A stretch of 64,000 bases of DNA from positions 5,097,001-5,161,000 of the forward strand of contig NZ_CP120683.1 in the NCBI RefSeq assembly GCF_030506325.1, written 5' to 3'. The notes beneath the pieces are model-generated. The model was given only the letters and a program-made list of their open reading frames with translations, was not told the origin of the DNA and ran no database searches. A program made the position numbers and the translations under genes. Shown here piece by piece: positions 50,981 through 60,920 of the stretch (position 1 is the stretch's first letter; the number at the start of each line of letters is the position of its first letter). Source of the DNA: Tunicatimonas pelagia (lineage in GTDB: Bacteria; Bacteroidota; Bacteroidia; Cytophagales; Cyclobacteriaceae).

Positions 50981-53785
50981 TCACTCGATCAGGAGACGAC
51001 GCTGAAGAACCCGCTGAGCAGTCTGAATCTCCAGTAAGTAAAGTCCGGCAGGCAGTGCAGCTACATCAATACGACTTTTGTTTTGGTTCGGTAGAGATTG
51101 ATTCCGTATTGTGTTTCCCTGCGGGGCGAGCAAACGATAGGCAATCGGGCGTTCGGCGGTAGCTTCGCTCTCTAGAAACAACGTCTGGGAAGCCGGAATG
51201 GGGTACAGACGAATATCATCAATCAAATCATCGTCCAAGCTGGTAACGGTTTTACCAGCGTCTATAGTGAGTACAAACTCATCACTCACGTTGGCTGCCG
51301 AAGTGTCGGTAGCGGTTACTTTAATTGTTAGTTCTCCGGCTTCAGAAGACGTACCACTCAACGTATTGGTAGACACATCAAAAGCAAGCCAATCGGGTAG
51401 GGGAGTGTCATCGGCGAGGGTAGCAGTTAAGATAAGTGTATCTCCGGGGTTAGCATCCTGAAATGTGCCCGCCGGAATCACGAAACTGAACGCAGAGTCT
51501 ACTGTAGATTGCTGATCGTCGATGGGTTGCGCTACGGTGGGGGGAGTGTTTTCTACGGGCTCGGTAGTCTCACTTTGGAGAGCATTATTGCGGTACCAAG
51601 CTAGTTCAGTATCATTCAATACCACCAAGTCTGTATCGGTGTCCCGATCAATATCGTGCTTGAATAGTAATACATCGGCACTAGTGAATTGCTCAATCAC
51701 GGTATACTCTCCGAATCTGGTACTGCCGTTTAGATTTTTCAGATAAGCCAACTCTTGCTCCCCCTCAGTATCATTCACTAGTACCAAATCTTGATCTAGG
51801 TCATCATCAATATTGAGAAAGAGCCAGGGAATGGCGGTAAAATCGTAGCTATCGTCAAATGTTAAGGTCTGTTCTTGGTAAGTGCCATCATTGTTGGCAA
51901 GATACAGCGTGATTTCAGCTTCAGAAGCTAGTAGAAAGTCAGCCAAGCCATCGCCATTGATATCTTCAATACGATCGAAGGGAAAATCAGGATTTTGCAG
52001 TACATCAAAGCCACCTTCCGAAGATTGGGTGTAGATGATACCATCAACAACCAAATCGGTGATTCCGTCTCGGTTCAAATCGTAGACCTCTTCTAAGATT
52101 CCAATAATTTGCGTCTCAACCAATTCGTACGCGCCGTCAAGTTGGCCTGCCAGCAAAAACACTTCACCATCTACACTAAGCGAACGATCGGTAAAGGCTA
52201 CATCTGGGCGAGCGTCACCGTTGAAGTCGCCAGCGTAGTACGTAGCATCCAACGTTCCGCTGTACAGTGTATCTTTCGCACCTACGCTACCGTCTTCTTG
52301 GAGTGTATAGCGAAAAATACTTTGTCCTTCGCGGGCATCGCCCCCCATCAGTAGTAAATCGGTACGCTCGGGTGTTTCTAATATGGCTGCATCGCCGGGA
52401 ATGAGGGTATTGAGGGCGAGTAGCTTGGGCAGAGCGGTTAGTGTACTATCTTGGTTCGCAAAGCTTAGCACCCGGTTGCTACTACCTTCGGTCACCATCA
52501 TTTCGGGGAAACCATCCTGATTGAGATCGCCAAAATTAACGAAAGTGCCCACTTCGCCGGAAGACGCTAAGGGCAACGCTCGGCTATCGGTCAAGTACCG
52601 GGGAGTAGAGAAATTGGCTTGCCCCAGATTTTCTTGCCACACTAACTCGCTAGGAGTACGCAACAAAATGTCTAACTGCTGATCGTTATTGAAATCAACG
52701 TAGGAGCCGGTAAGAAGCGCGTCATTTAGCAGGCGAGGAGTAAATTGAAGATCGCCAGTATTTTCGTACCAACCCACGTATTGATCGAAATCAGACTCTG
52801 CACGAGCGAATGCCAGTGCAAATGTAAAACTGGCGAGTATATCCAAATCCCCATCTTGGTCAATATCGTTGATTTGTACGTTCTGAGGCGAGAGGTCAAA
52901 CGCTTCCAATTCAACCAAGCTGCCTTCCAGTACAAATTCATTACTTGCGTTAAACGAGTAGAGCTTAGGCGTAATAATACCGTCGTCTCCAGCGGTGGCG
53001 TAAGAGATTACTAATTCGTTGGTATCATCTCCGCCCAGATTACCTACTGTTATATCGGGAATAGAAAGGGAAGTTTCGTTAGTAATAGCCGTGGTATCAG
53101 AAAAAAACGTGCCGTTTCCGGTATTGCGTAGCCACACCACTCGGTTGTCGGTCACGTTAGTGGTAAACAAATCGTTTTGCCCATCTTGGTCAAAATCGGT
53201 AATCTGGATTAGCTCACCTAAGGCTATCAGAGCAGATTCTGCAAAATTAAGCTCACCCTCGTTGCTGATTAAAAATAGCTGATTCTCAGTATCAAATGCC
53301 GAATAAACGAAATCAACCAGCCCATCACCCGTAAGGTCAGCCACTTCAAACGTTTCACCAGTGTATTCGGTAATGAGCGGTGCTACCGCCGAAAATCCAT
53401 CAGCCCCCTGGTTCTGGTACCAACTAATAGTGTTATTTGCTGCTTGGAGAATCACGATGTCTAGGTTACCATCGTTGTTGATATCGCTCACCCGAGTATT
53501 CTCCCATTCTTCTACGTTCGTGGCTACGTCAATTGATTGAGCAAAGTTACCACTACCCTCGTTGAGGAGTACGCGGTAATTACCAGTGCAGCATTCCTCG
53601 CCTTCGTTAGATTGAAAGGTTAGCAAATCGGGAGCGGTATCTCCGTTAAAATCAGCAGTGAGCACTACGTTTTGTTGGTCGCTACTGCTGATTAAGCTCA
53701 CTTTGGGTTGAAAGGTGTTCTGGGCTAGTGTTCCAAAATGAGATAATAAAACAATAGCTATAATATAAATAGTGATACGTCGCAT
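50981..53785 (-). CDS. FG-GAP/VCBS repeat surface protein with T9SS sorting domain
   Basis: 934 residues. Signal peptide 1-21, then repeats of the FG-GAP/VCBS type over ~25-740 with Ca-binding-like DxNxDGxxD motifs (DFNGDTAPDLL, DINNDGNLDIV, DINQDGFPEMM-like units), making one or two beta-propellers. A He_PIG-type Ig domain (~755-845; PDWLAFDVSTNTLSG) and a T9SS C-terminal domain (LYPIPASQTLFLESE to the end) follow. It is likely a secreted, cell-surface adhesin or binding protein. Paralogous in plan to the larger upstream gene at 54032-58729. Confidence 0.88.
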   Translation of the reverse strand: MRRITIYIIAIVLLSHFGTLAQNTFQPKVSLISSSDQQNVVLTADFNGDTAPDLLTFQSNEGEECCTGNYRVLLNEGSGNFAQSIDVATNVEEWENTRVSDINNDGNLDIVILQAANNTISWYQNQGADGFSAVAPLITEYTGETFEVADLTGDGLVDFVYSAFDTENQLFLISNEGELNFAESALIALGELIQITDFDQDGQNDLFTTNVTDNRVVWLRNTGNGTFFSDTTAITNETSLSIPDITVGNLGGDDTNELVISYATAGDDGIITPKLYSFNASNEFVLEGSLVELEAFDLSPQNVQINDIDQDGDLDILASFTFALAFARAESDFDQYVGWYENTGDLQFTPRLLNDALLTGSYVDFNNDQQLDILLRTPSELVWQENLGQANFSTPRYLTDSRALPLASSGEVGTFVNFGDLNQDGFPEMMVTEGSSNRVLSFANQDSTLTALPKLLALNTLIPGDAAILETPERTDLLLMGGDAREGQSIFRYTLQEDGSVGAKDTLYSGTLDATYYAGDFNGDARPDVAFTDRSLSVDGEVFLLAGQLDGAYELVETQIIGILEEVYDLNRDGITDLVVDGIIYTQSSEGGFDVLQNPDFPFDRIEDINGDGLADFLLASEAEITLYLANNDGTYQEQTLTFDDSYDFTAIPWLFLNIDDDLDQDLVLVNDTEGEQELAYLKNLNGSTRFGEYTVIEQFTSADVLLFKHDIDRDTDTDLVVLNDTELAWYRNNALQSETTEPVENTPPTVAQPIDDQQSTVDSAFSFVIPAGTFQDANPGDTLILTATLADDTPLPDWLAFDVSTNTLSGTSSEAGELTIKVTATDTSAANVSDEFVLTIDAGKTVTSLDDDLIDDIRLYPIPASQTLFLESEATAERPIAYRLLAPQGNTIRNQSLPNQNKSRIDVAALPAGLYLLEIQTAQRVLQRRLLIE

Positions 53786-53819
53786 ACAGGTCAGTGTTAA
53801 AAATGCAGTAAGTAAACCG

Positions 53820-53827
53820 CAAAAATA
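53820..53827 (-). promoter_or_regulatory. -7 promoter box of the 934-aa protein gene
   Basis: TATTTTTG on the minus strand, matching TAnnTTTG, 35 bases before the start codon and 25 bases downstream of the 27-bp palindrome. Confidence 0.4.
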
Positions 53828-53851
53828 TACAAATTTTGAATTACGTCATGT

Positions 53852-53878
53852 TTTTCTAAAACTGTCAGTTTTAGAAAA
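53852..53878. promoter_or_regulatory. 27-bp perfect palindrome (putative operator)
   Basis: TTTTCTAAAACTG-t-CAGTTTTAGAAAA: 13-bp arms around one base. The absence of a loop argues for a dimeric repressor/activator site rather than an RNA hairpin. It lies just upstream of the expected -33 region of the 50981-53785 gene. A regulator gene is not adjacent. Confidence 0.6.
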
Positions 53879-53936
53879 CACAGAGTACTCTTACTGATCT
53901 GATAAGCGGAAATATGCTGCAAAACATACTTTGCAG

Positions 53937-53976
53937 AAAAAAATAACCCTCACTCCTAAGAATAAGGAGTGAGGGT
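53937..53976 (-). terminator. rho-independent terminator
   Basis: Perfect 12-bp stem ACCCTCACTCCT / AGGAGTGAGGGT with a 7-base loop; on the minus strand a TATTTTTTT tail follows. It closes the 54032-58729 gene. Confidence 0.93.
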
Positions 53977-54031
53977 AAATTAGTGAAATAATCCAATACT
54001 GCCAAAAAGCCTGGGAGTAAGTTAGTTTTAG

Positions 54032-57000
54032 TTACTCGATCAGAATCCGGGTTTGGTGCAATTTTCGGTTAGTTTGTAATTCTAGCAAGTACATGCCTCC
54101 GGTCAGGGCCGATACATCAATGCGAACATCATTACTCACTCCCGGGCGAAGCTGTTGGGTAGCTACCACTTTTCCCTGTACATTAATAAGTCGGTACGAT
54201 TGGAGCTGCATCATATCCACTTTGCCTTGAATGAAAAGGGTGCGGCGGGCTGGTATTGGATAGATATTCCACTGGCGGGATATGTCATCTCCAAGAGCTG
54301 TAACTCCCTCTACTGATAGCACAAACTCATCACTAACACTTTCTCCCGCAGTATTGGTAGCCGTGATGCTAAGCGTAAGCGACTCATCATTGGGTGGAGT
54401 GCCACTGAGGGTATTCGTCTCCGTATTAAAAGTAAGCCACTCCGGCAGTGCTGTGCCATCAGCCTGAGTAACCGTGATCTGCAAATCGTCTCCACGAAAC
54501 ACATCATTCGGGATTTCTAAGGTGAATGCTTCATTAATCGCTGCTTGCTGATCGTTAACGGGGTTAATTACCCCGAGCACGTCGATACTACCTGCCGGAG
54601 CCACCGAAATGGCTAGGGTTCTAACGTACACTCCACCCTGGCCGTCGTCGGATTGTACTTCGACAAGATAACTGTTCTGAGCAGCAACATCGAGGCTAGC
54701 TGTACTCACTAATGTATCTCCGTCAATTGAAAAGGGAACCTGTCCGTTACGGTTCAGCACCTGATACTGGTGCTCGTTGTCTGTATCGGGGTCAGTGGTG
54801 CTTAATACTCCTACCGGGGTTCCCGAAGGTTGACCTTCTTCAATGCTAGCGTTACTAATCACAATATTGGTGGGTACCCGGTTAGGCTGATCTTCTAGAT
54901 TGTTGATGACTACGGTAAACTCTTTGCTAAAAGTACCGCCTCGGCCATCGTCGGACCGGATACGAATGCTGCGCTGGCTTAGCGTTTCGTAGTCGAAGCT
55001 GATTGCCGACCGCAACTCATTCCCCTGGATGAAGAATGAGCTATTATCGGTGCTACCGCTACCATCAACTAATTGGTAGGTAAAGATCGCGTTATCGGGG
55101 TCTTCCGTGAGCAGGGTGCCTACCAGGGTACCCGCTGGCCGGTTCTCGTCAATGGTATTTGCATTTAGGATAATATCGGTGGGGGGCTGGTTGGGGTTAT
55201 CAGCTTGATTGATTACTTCAATAGCAAAGACACTAACGAATTCACCACCTTTTCCATCGTCGGTTTTTACCCGAATAGAGTATTCCTGCTGCTCTTCATA
55301 ATCCAAACTTTTTACGGTTTGTAACTGGTCATCTTTAATCTGAAATAAGCCATTACCGGTATCACCTTCCCCTTCTACTAACATGTACGTATGCTCATCT
55401 TCAGCATCGGTATCGGTGGTAGTGAAGGTGCCCACTACAGTATTGGCTGGTTGATTCTCTTCTATTTCAGTTTCATTAAGCTCGATCGCTGTAGGGGTAC
55501 TGTTCGTGCTTTCGTCCAGATCGTTAACGGTAATGGTGAAGGCTTTCGACAATCTACCACCGTTGCTATCATCAGCCTGAATGCGAATTTCATACTCGCT
55601 TTGCGCTTCGTAGTCAAATGCTTCGCGGGCAATGAGCTCTTGACTACTGCCAATTGCAAAAGCATCATTGTCATCACTGCCTTCACCACCCACAAACGAA
55701 AGCGTATGATTATCTTCGGGATCAGCATCAGTAATAGTAAATTCACCTATCACCACACTCGATCCGCTATTTTCGTCTACGCTAGTAGCCGAAAGTGTAA
55801 TGTCGGTAGGGGAGTTATTCGTATCGTCTACATTGCCTATTTTAATGGTGAAAATTTTAGCGAACGTCTTTCCTCGGGTATCCGTGGTTTGCACTCGGAT
55901 GCTGTATACCGAATCAGTCTCGTAGTCAAAAGTAGCCTGGGTGATTAGGGAATTGCCATCAATGCTAAATGAGCTGTTGTCATTATCGCCTTCCCCATCT
56001 ACGAGTGCGTACACAAAGCTATCACTAATGTCGTCATCATCCGTATTGAATTTTCCCACTTCGGTACCCACCGCCTGATTTTCGTCTACAATATTCTCAG
56101 TCAAACTAATGTCGCTGGGAGCTTGGCTGGGGTTAATGGTAATTTGGGTGTTTTTGGTAGTAAGCGGAATGGTCTGCCCTTCGGCGTTCGCGGAAGCTTG
56201 CCCTACCGGATCGCTAGTGAAGGAAACATCGGTGCCACTTTCTTCATTCCCGACCAGTACCAGCTGGAGCGAAAGCAAGGTGCTACCATCGGCTTTGGAG
56301 GCTCCGCCCGGATTGTTCCAAGTGATACCTATTTTTCCGTTTTCAGTACTGTTAAGTTCTAGCGTAAAGTTTTCATTACTTTCTATATCAGCATAAGTGG
56401 CTATTTCGGAGTCCCACGCCAGGGAAAATGAAAGAGAAGCAAGTTCAGCAAAACCACTTTCAACTTTTAGCGGAATAGCAATAGTGTCTTGCTGTAAGCC
56501 CTCCTTACCCTCTAAGGCAAGCGATAACTCGGTAGGGGCTGTGTCAGTGAATTGGTTTTCATACTCATAAATAAAGCCATCCCCGCCTACTACCAAATCA
56601 CGATCGCCATCATCATCCATATCGGCTGAGCGAATAACGGTGGTGGATATAGCTTCAATAAGCTGATCGGCGGAGAAAGTGCCCTGCCCGTCGGTATTTT
56701 CTTTCCAAACTAGGTTCCCCACATTGTTGTACACAAAGTCGGCATCACCATCGTTATCTATATCGGTAAAATGATAGGCATTTTGGGGAGAAAGGTCTAA
56801 GGCTTGCTGCTCTCCAAATGTGCCCTCACCCAAGTTCTGGTACCAGTACGAAGTACCTGAAGTAACGGAAAGAATATCATCCCGCCCATCTCCGTTCAAA
56901 TCAAGTACTTGGTTACCCCCAATGCTGAGTACCTGTTCTACCGTTCCATCACCTAAGCTTCGGTAAGTGGCATTGCTACTAATGAAATCATCAATTCCAT

Positions 57001-58729
57001 CGTTATCGTAGTTGATGATTGCATTGAATACTGGGATTTCACCTTCTCGCGTGTAGCTGCCGTTACCATCATTGGTGTACCACTGATTATACCTAGAATC
57101 TGACAATATCACATCTATGTCATTATCCGAATCAAAATCGGTGAGCAGTAGGTCGAGGGGAAGTGGTTCGCCGAGGTAGGCAAGGGTATTATTTTCTTGA
57201 TAATAGTTTGATGTCTGATTGTACCAGGAAAAATATACATAAGAAAGTTGTTCGTGGGTTACAAATAAATCTCGAGTACCATCACCGTCAGCATCAGCTG
57301 AGTTTAATCTCGAGCTCCCTTCATAGTCGTATTCATAATACTTGACAGTTGTGGCAGCGTATGTACCCTCACTCTTGGCATGGTTCATTACTTTGGCACC
57401 ACTCGTAGATACAATGCTGATACCGTTCCCATCTAAGTCATCTATCAGTAAATCGCTAATTGGTAGCTTAATATCCTGGTCAATAGACTGGTAGTTATGC
57501 ACCAACGTTTCTTTATTATTCAATACACCTGCTTCAATCCAGATAAAATCGCTATCGAAGTTATTCTCTTCCAGTGAGGAGGAGGAACCTCCAAACCACC
57601 AAGGGGCTATGAAAAAATCTACTTTGTTATCTGAGTTGAAGTGAGCAAACCTGACGGTATGATGCTCAATGAGTCTGCGAGCCGCAGTTTCCGCCCAGTT
57701 ATTTATATTTTCAATCCATAGCAATGTTTCATTACCGCCAAGATCAGCGCAAGCTCCGTACTCTGAGCTTATGTACAGATCCAGATCACCATCGCCGTCA
57801 ATATCTTCCGGATAATATTCATCTATGTAGTCAACATCTAAGAAGGTTCCTTCATTAAATCCAGTAATGTAATTTGGTGAAGGGGAAAATTGATTACCCG
57901 TATTTTTGTAGAACCACAAGTTGGAAGAAGCACAGCCCCAACTATCCGTTAAAACCAAGTCTTCCGTACCATCGCCATCCATATCCGCGAACTGCGGTTC
58001 CCGTATCTCATCAAAATACTCTGCTTCTAACTTCTGAAATGTATAAGTGCCATCGGTTTCTCTTCGGTAAACACTCACAAAATTACCTAGTAAGAAAATA
58101 TCTTCGTCGCCGTCCTGATCAAAGTCATAAGTAAAGATAGAAGTAAGGTTTTCATCTTCTGGGTTTAGTAGGGCAGTAGGTGAGCTAAAGGGGTCGCCAA
58201 AATTATTTTTACCCCACAGCACCCCAGTTTCGGTTAATATCAACAGGTCAGCGTACTGATCATTATCTACTCGGCTTAGTGTGTAGTCAACCACCCCGTA
58301 AGAATCAAAGTTGTTTAGTATGTTCGCTTCCCATTTAAACGAGGCCCCCTGATTTCTTAACCACCCCAGTTTGTTCGCCTCTTCCTGGCGTAGTGTTAGA
58401 TCAATTCGTCCGTCACCGTCAATATCTTGAGCTCGTAAATCTAACCAAGGTTCCTTTTTCTCTTCTTTTATTAACTGCCCAGTATTGAAGTTTCCGCTTC
58501 CATCGTTGGAACGGATAAGGTAGCGAAGCAGGGTTGAGCCAGATGTGCTTTCATCTTCTACTACGATGACATCACTTACTCCGTCTTGATTGAAATCGGC
58601 TACCAGAACAGGGGCTTGTACTTCTTGCTGAGAAGAGACTACCTGCCGTCCTCCAAACTGAGCCACCGCTGGAAGGGTAAACAGAAAAAGTAAAAAACAG
58701 AATAGTGAACAGGTAAAATTGTGTATCAT
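54032..58729 (-). CDS. giant FG-GAP, cohesin-like, cadherin-like surface protein with T9SS sorting domain
   Basis: 1565 residues. Signal peptide 1-23; FG-GAP/VCBS repeats (25-750) with many DxDxDGxxD Ca-binding-like loops; a cohesin-like domain (760-895; LSLALEGKEGLQQDTIAIPL, FSLAWDSEIATYADI); then five to six cadherin-like repeats of about 100 residues, each with PTDI-L, VDEN, TDxDxxD and FDYET motifs (895-1390); a He_PIG-type Ig (1395-1475); and a T9SS C-terminal domain (1490-1565). Such architecture suits Ca-dependent adhesion and display at the cell surface. Lies 246 bases upstream of its shorter paralogue with a terminator between. Confidence 0.9.
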   Translation of the reverse strand: MIHNFTCSLFCFLLFLFTLPAVAQFGGRQVVSSQQEVQAPVLVADFNQDGVSDVIVVEDESTSGSTLLRYLIRSNDGSGNFNTGQLIKEEKKEPWLDLRAQDIDGDGRIDLTLRQEEANKLGWLRNQGASFKWEANILNNFDSYGVVDYTLSRVDNDQYADLLILTETGVLWGKNNFGDPFSSPTALLNPEDENLTSIFTYDFDQDGDEDIFLLGNFVSVYRRETDGTYTFQKLEAEYFDEIREPQFADMDGDGTEDLVLTDSWGCASSNLWFYKNTGNQFSPSPNYITGFNEGTFLDVDYIDEYYPEDIDGDGDLDLYISSEYGACADLGGNETLLWIENINNWAETAARRLIEHHTVRFAHFNSDNKVDFFIAPWWFGGSSSSLEENNFDSDFIWIEAGVLNNKETLVHNYQSIDQDIKLPISDLLIDDLDGNGISIVSTSGAKVMNHAKSEGTYAATTVKYYEYDYEGSSRLNSADADGDGTRDLFVTHEQLSYVYFSWYNQTSNYYQENNTLAYLGEPLPLDLLLTDFDSDNDIDVILSDSRYNQWYTNDGNGSYTREGEIPVFNAIINYDNDGIDDFISSNATYRSLGDGTVEQVLSIGGNQVLDLNGDGRDDILSVTSGTSYWYQNLGEGTFGEQQALDLSPQNAYHFTDIDNDGDADFVYNNVGNLVWKENTDGQGTFSADQLIEAISTTVIRSADMDDDGDRDLVVGGDGFIYEYENQFTDTAPTELSLALEGKEGLQQDTIAIPLKVESGFAELASLSFSLAWDSEIATYADIESNENFTLELNSTENGKIGITWNNPGGASKADGSTLLSLQLVLVGNEESGTDVSFTSDPVGQASANAEGQTIPLTTKNTQITINPSQAPSDISLTENIVDENQAVGTEVGKFNTDDDDISDSFVYALVDGEGDNDNSSFSIDGNSLITQATFDYETDSVYSIRVQTTDTRGKTFAKIFTIKIGNVDDTNNSPTDITLSATSVDENSGSSVVIGEFTITDADPEDNHTLSFVGGEGSDDNDAFAIGSSQELIAREAFDYEAQSEYEIRIQADDSNGGRLSKAFTITVNDLDESTNSTPTAIELNETEIEENQPANTVVGTFTTTDTDAEDEHTYMLVEGEGDTGNGLFQIKDDQLQTVKSLDYEEQQEYSIRVKTDDGKGGEFVSVFAIEVINQADNPNQPPTDIILNANTIDENRPAGTLVGTLLTEDPDNAIFTYQLVDGSGSTDNSSFFIQGNELRSAISFDYETLSQRSIRIRSDDGRGGTFSKEFTVVINNLEDQPNRVPTNIVISNASIEEGQPSGTPVGVLSTTDPDTDNEHQYQVLNRNGQVPFSIDGDTLVSTASLDVAAQNSYLVEVQSDDGQGGVYVRTLAISVAPAGSIDVLGVINPVNDQQAAINEAFTLEIPNDVFRGDDLQITVTQADGTALPEWLTFNTETNTLSGTPPNDESLTLSITATNTAGESVSDEFVLSVEGVTALGDDISRQWNIYPIPARRTLFIQGKVDMMQLQSYRLINVQGKVVATQQLRPGVSNDVRIDVSALTGGMYLLELQTNRKLHQTRILIE

Positions 58730-59105
58730 AAGGTTAGTTAGTAAAAAAGTTAAATTCTATTTTGAATTAAATATATAAGTAACTTTATCTCGAACAAAGT
58801 GTACGTCAAAATTTCCCTGAAAATACGGTGAAGAAAAAGATAGTAGAGATTTGAGCCAAACATTTAGGAAAAGTTTTTTCAGTAAAACTACGAGGCGTAG
58901 GGCGATTGAAGCAACCTTGCAGCTGATGTTATTAGTACCATCAGACTAATAAGTTGTAACCTCTTCAAGCTTGGTGAAGAGCTTTTTTTGCGAGATAAGT
59001 TGATTCCTCATCTACCGGAGTGTATCAGTAGCTATCTTTAAAGACCTCGCCGTCCGGATGATAATCAAAGAAGCCTCGAGGAGCGTAGAACTAAATTGTA
59101 GCAAG
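58730..59105. other. non-coding stretch between convergence-free minus-strand genes
   Basis: Contains an AT-rich promoter-like region (58730-58800) for the giant gene and an isolated plus-strand terminator at 58961-58989. I see no gene. Confidence 0.45.
58961..58989 (+). terminator. orphan plus-strand rho-independent terminator
   Basis: CTCTTCA / TGAAGAG stem, 7-base loop, then C and seven T residues, on the plus strand. The nearest plus-strand gene upstream is over 16 kb away, so it implies a short unannotated transcript or a relic. Confidence 0.6.
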
Positions 59106-59654
59106 TCAACCTAACTTATTAGCAATTCGCAGCAGGGTATTCCAGTTACGAGTTGTGATGTTTTTACCAAATAGTTGCTCCAATGCTCCCATTCCCTTGG
59201 TAGTTTGGGTAACAGATAGATCTAGCAGGCTGCAAACTGTTCTATCTCTTATATCAAAAATGCGGTACGAGTCATCTTCCGTAGTCCAAGGTAACGTCAG
59301 ATCATTGGAAGGTTCCTCTTTCAGAAAAGAAACATATTGCCGAATGTTCTTCGTCACTTCAATATTTTGAAATGGATTTGCTTCTAGCAGATGGGTAATT
59401 ACTGCGGCACTTCTGACCAATACTGGAACAGGAAACCCAAAAGATTGCTTTAAATCCTCGGCAATCATTTTCTCTAAGGTGTCTTCCTTGCTTTCGGCAG
59501 TGGAGAAAATGACGTTGCCCGAATTAAGAATCGTGACTACTTGGGTAAAGCCTAAAGCTTCCACTTGTTTCCGAAGATCAGCCATAGGTACTTTTTTGTG
59601 TCCGCCCACGTTGATACCTCGCAGAAAGGCAATATATTGGTTAGTATGGTTCAT
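59106..59654 (-). CDS. DUF1697 domain protein
   Basis: 182 residues, the complete DUF1697 family: YIAFLRGINVGGHKKVPMADL at the start, ILNSGNVIFSTAES, then VLVRSAAVITHLLEANPF and a C-terminal MGALEQLFGKNITTRNWNTLLRI. The role is unknown; the family is common as a single cytosolic gene. The divergent AraC gene starts 138 bases away. Confidence 0.9.
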   Translation of the reverse strand: MNHTNQYIAFLRGINVGGHKKVPMADLRKQVEALGFTQVVTILNSGNVIFSTAESKEDTLEKMIAEDLKQSFGFPVPVLVRSAAVITHLLEANPFQNIEVTKNIRQYVSFLKEEPSNDLTLPWTTEDDSYRIFDIRDRTVCSLLDLSVTQTTKGMGALEQLFGKNITTRNWNTLLRIANKLG

Positions 59655-59792
59655 TTAATTCAGCAGTTTTTGGATAAAATGATTGAGTCGGTAATACAAG
59701 CTTACTATTTTCGGATGAAAAATGGTATTTGCGTATCAAATTCCAATTTTTAACAGATAACTCAATTAATCCTCTGTCCATTTTCAACGGTC

Positions 59793-60800
59793 ATGCCTTT
59801 ACTATTCTTATTAGCAAGCCTGGGTGTGATAAACGGTAGCTTGGTAGGACTGTATCTCATTGTTAAAAGGCCAAGAGCAGTAGTAGACAGCTATTTTGGG
59901 GGACTACTGTTGGCACTGAGTATCCGTATTGGCAAGTCAGTATTTTTCTATTTCAGCTCTGAGGTAGATCAACTAATTCTGCAAATTGGTCTTTCAGTCT
60001 GCGTATTCATTGGTCCCTTTTTCTATCTCTACTCCAGAGCACTGCAACGGCAGGAGCAAAGCTTCCAGCGAAAAGACATACTGTTATTGCTATTTTTAGT
60101 ATTAAGTGTCCTGATGGTAGGGCTAGTTTATCCTTATCGTACCTATCCTGAAATCTGGAACGGATACATCATCTACGGAATTTATACAGTCTGGCTGTCT
60201 TTCACTTTGTTAGGTTTATACTACAACGGAAAGATGCTGCACAGATTGATTTTCCAGCCTTGGGTTATGAGCCATAACCAGCAGTATATTGCGGCTATCG
60301 CTCTGGCAATGCTATTAATTACAGCTACTTATCAGACGGCTTTATTCGTAGGGTTTACCTACATTTGGGGATCTCTCATCTTTTCATTTACCTTTTATTA
60401 TCTGATGGGCCGGGTTTTTATTTCCCGCAAATCGGTGACACCGCAAGTCCCGGCTCGTCCGCTGGAGAATGGCTCGGCACTATTAAATCAAGTAGATAAG
60501 CTGATGGAATTAGAGAAGCCATATACAAATCAGAAACTAAAGCTGGATGAACTGGCTGCCCAGGTTGCTATTCCTAAGCACACACTCTCGCGAGTACTTA
60601 ATGAAGTGTACACAAATGGTTTTTCCCACTACATTAAAGAGTATCGGGTAAAGGAAGCTCAGCGACTCATTGCCACTCGTCATGATTTATCCCTCGAAGG
60701 AATTGGGTACGAAGCTGGGTTTAATTCTAAGTCAGCTTTCTTTGAAGCCTTTAAGAAAGTAGCTAATTGCACTCCTGCTGAGTATAAAAAATCAAGATAA
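59793..60800 (+). CDS. membrane-anchored AraC family regulator
   Basis: 335 residues. Residues 1-210 are hydrophobic with about seven membrane helices, the first at 3-25 (FLLASLGVINGSLVGLYLIV), the last near 190-208. The C-terminal AraC domain (225-335) has LKLDELAAQVAIPKHTLSRV, YIKEYRVKEAQRLIA, and LEGIGYEAGFNSKSAFFEAFK ending FKKVANCTPAEYK. This fusion of a membrane sensor to an HTH is frequent in Bacteroidota. It is followed after 120 bases by the sugar dehydrogenase gene, a plausible target. Confidence 0.9.
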   Translation: MPLLFLLASLGVINGSLVGLYLIVKRPRAVVDSYFGGLLLALSIRIGKSVFFYFSSEVDQLILQIGLSVCVFIGPFFYLYSRALQRQEQSFQRKDILLLLFLVLSVLMVGLVYPYRTYPEIWNGYIIYGIYTVWLSFTLLGLYYNGKMLHRLIFQPWVMSHNQQYIAAIALAMLLITATYQTALFVGFTYIWGSLIFSFTFYYLMGRVFISRKSVTPQVPARPLENGSALLNQVDKLMELEKPYTNQKLKLDELAAQVAIPKHTLSRVLNEVYTNGFSHYIKEYRVKEAQRLIATRHDLSLEGIGYEAGFNSKSAFFEAFKKVANCTPAEYKKSR

Positions 60801-60920
60801 TGATTGCCGAAGATCGGGAAAGTTGTCCAGAATGATCGTTCAGGACTTCTTGGCCACCCAATCGCCTGGCTAAGAAAGGTCTGGTCCGTATTCTTGGGTG
60901 AATTTTAACTCAATACATCC

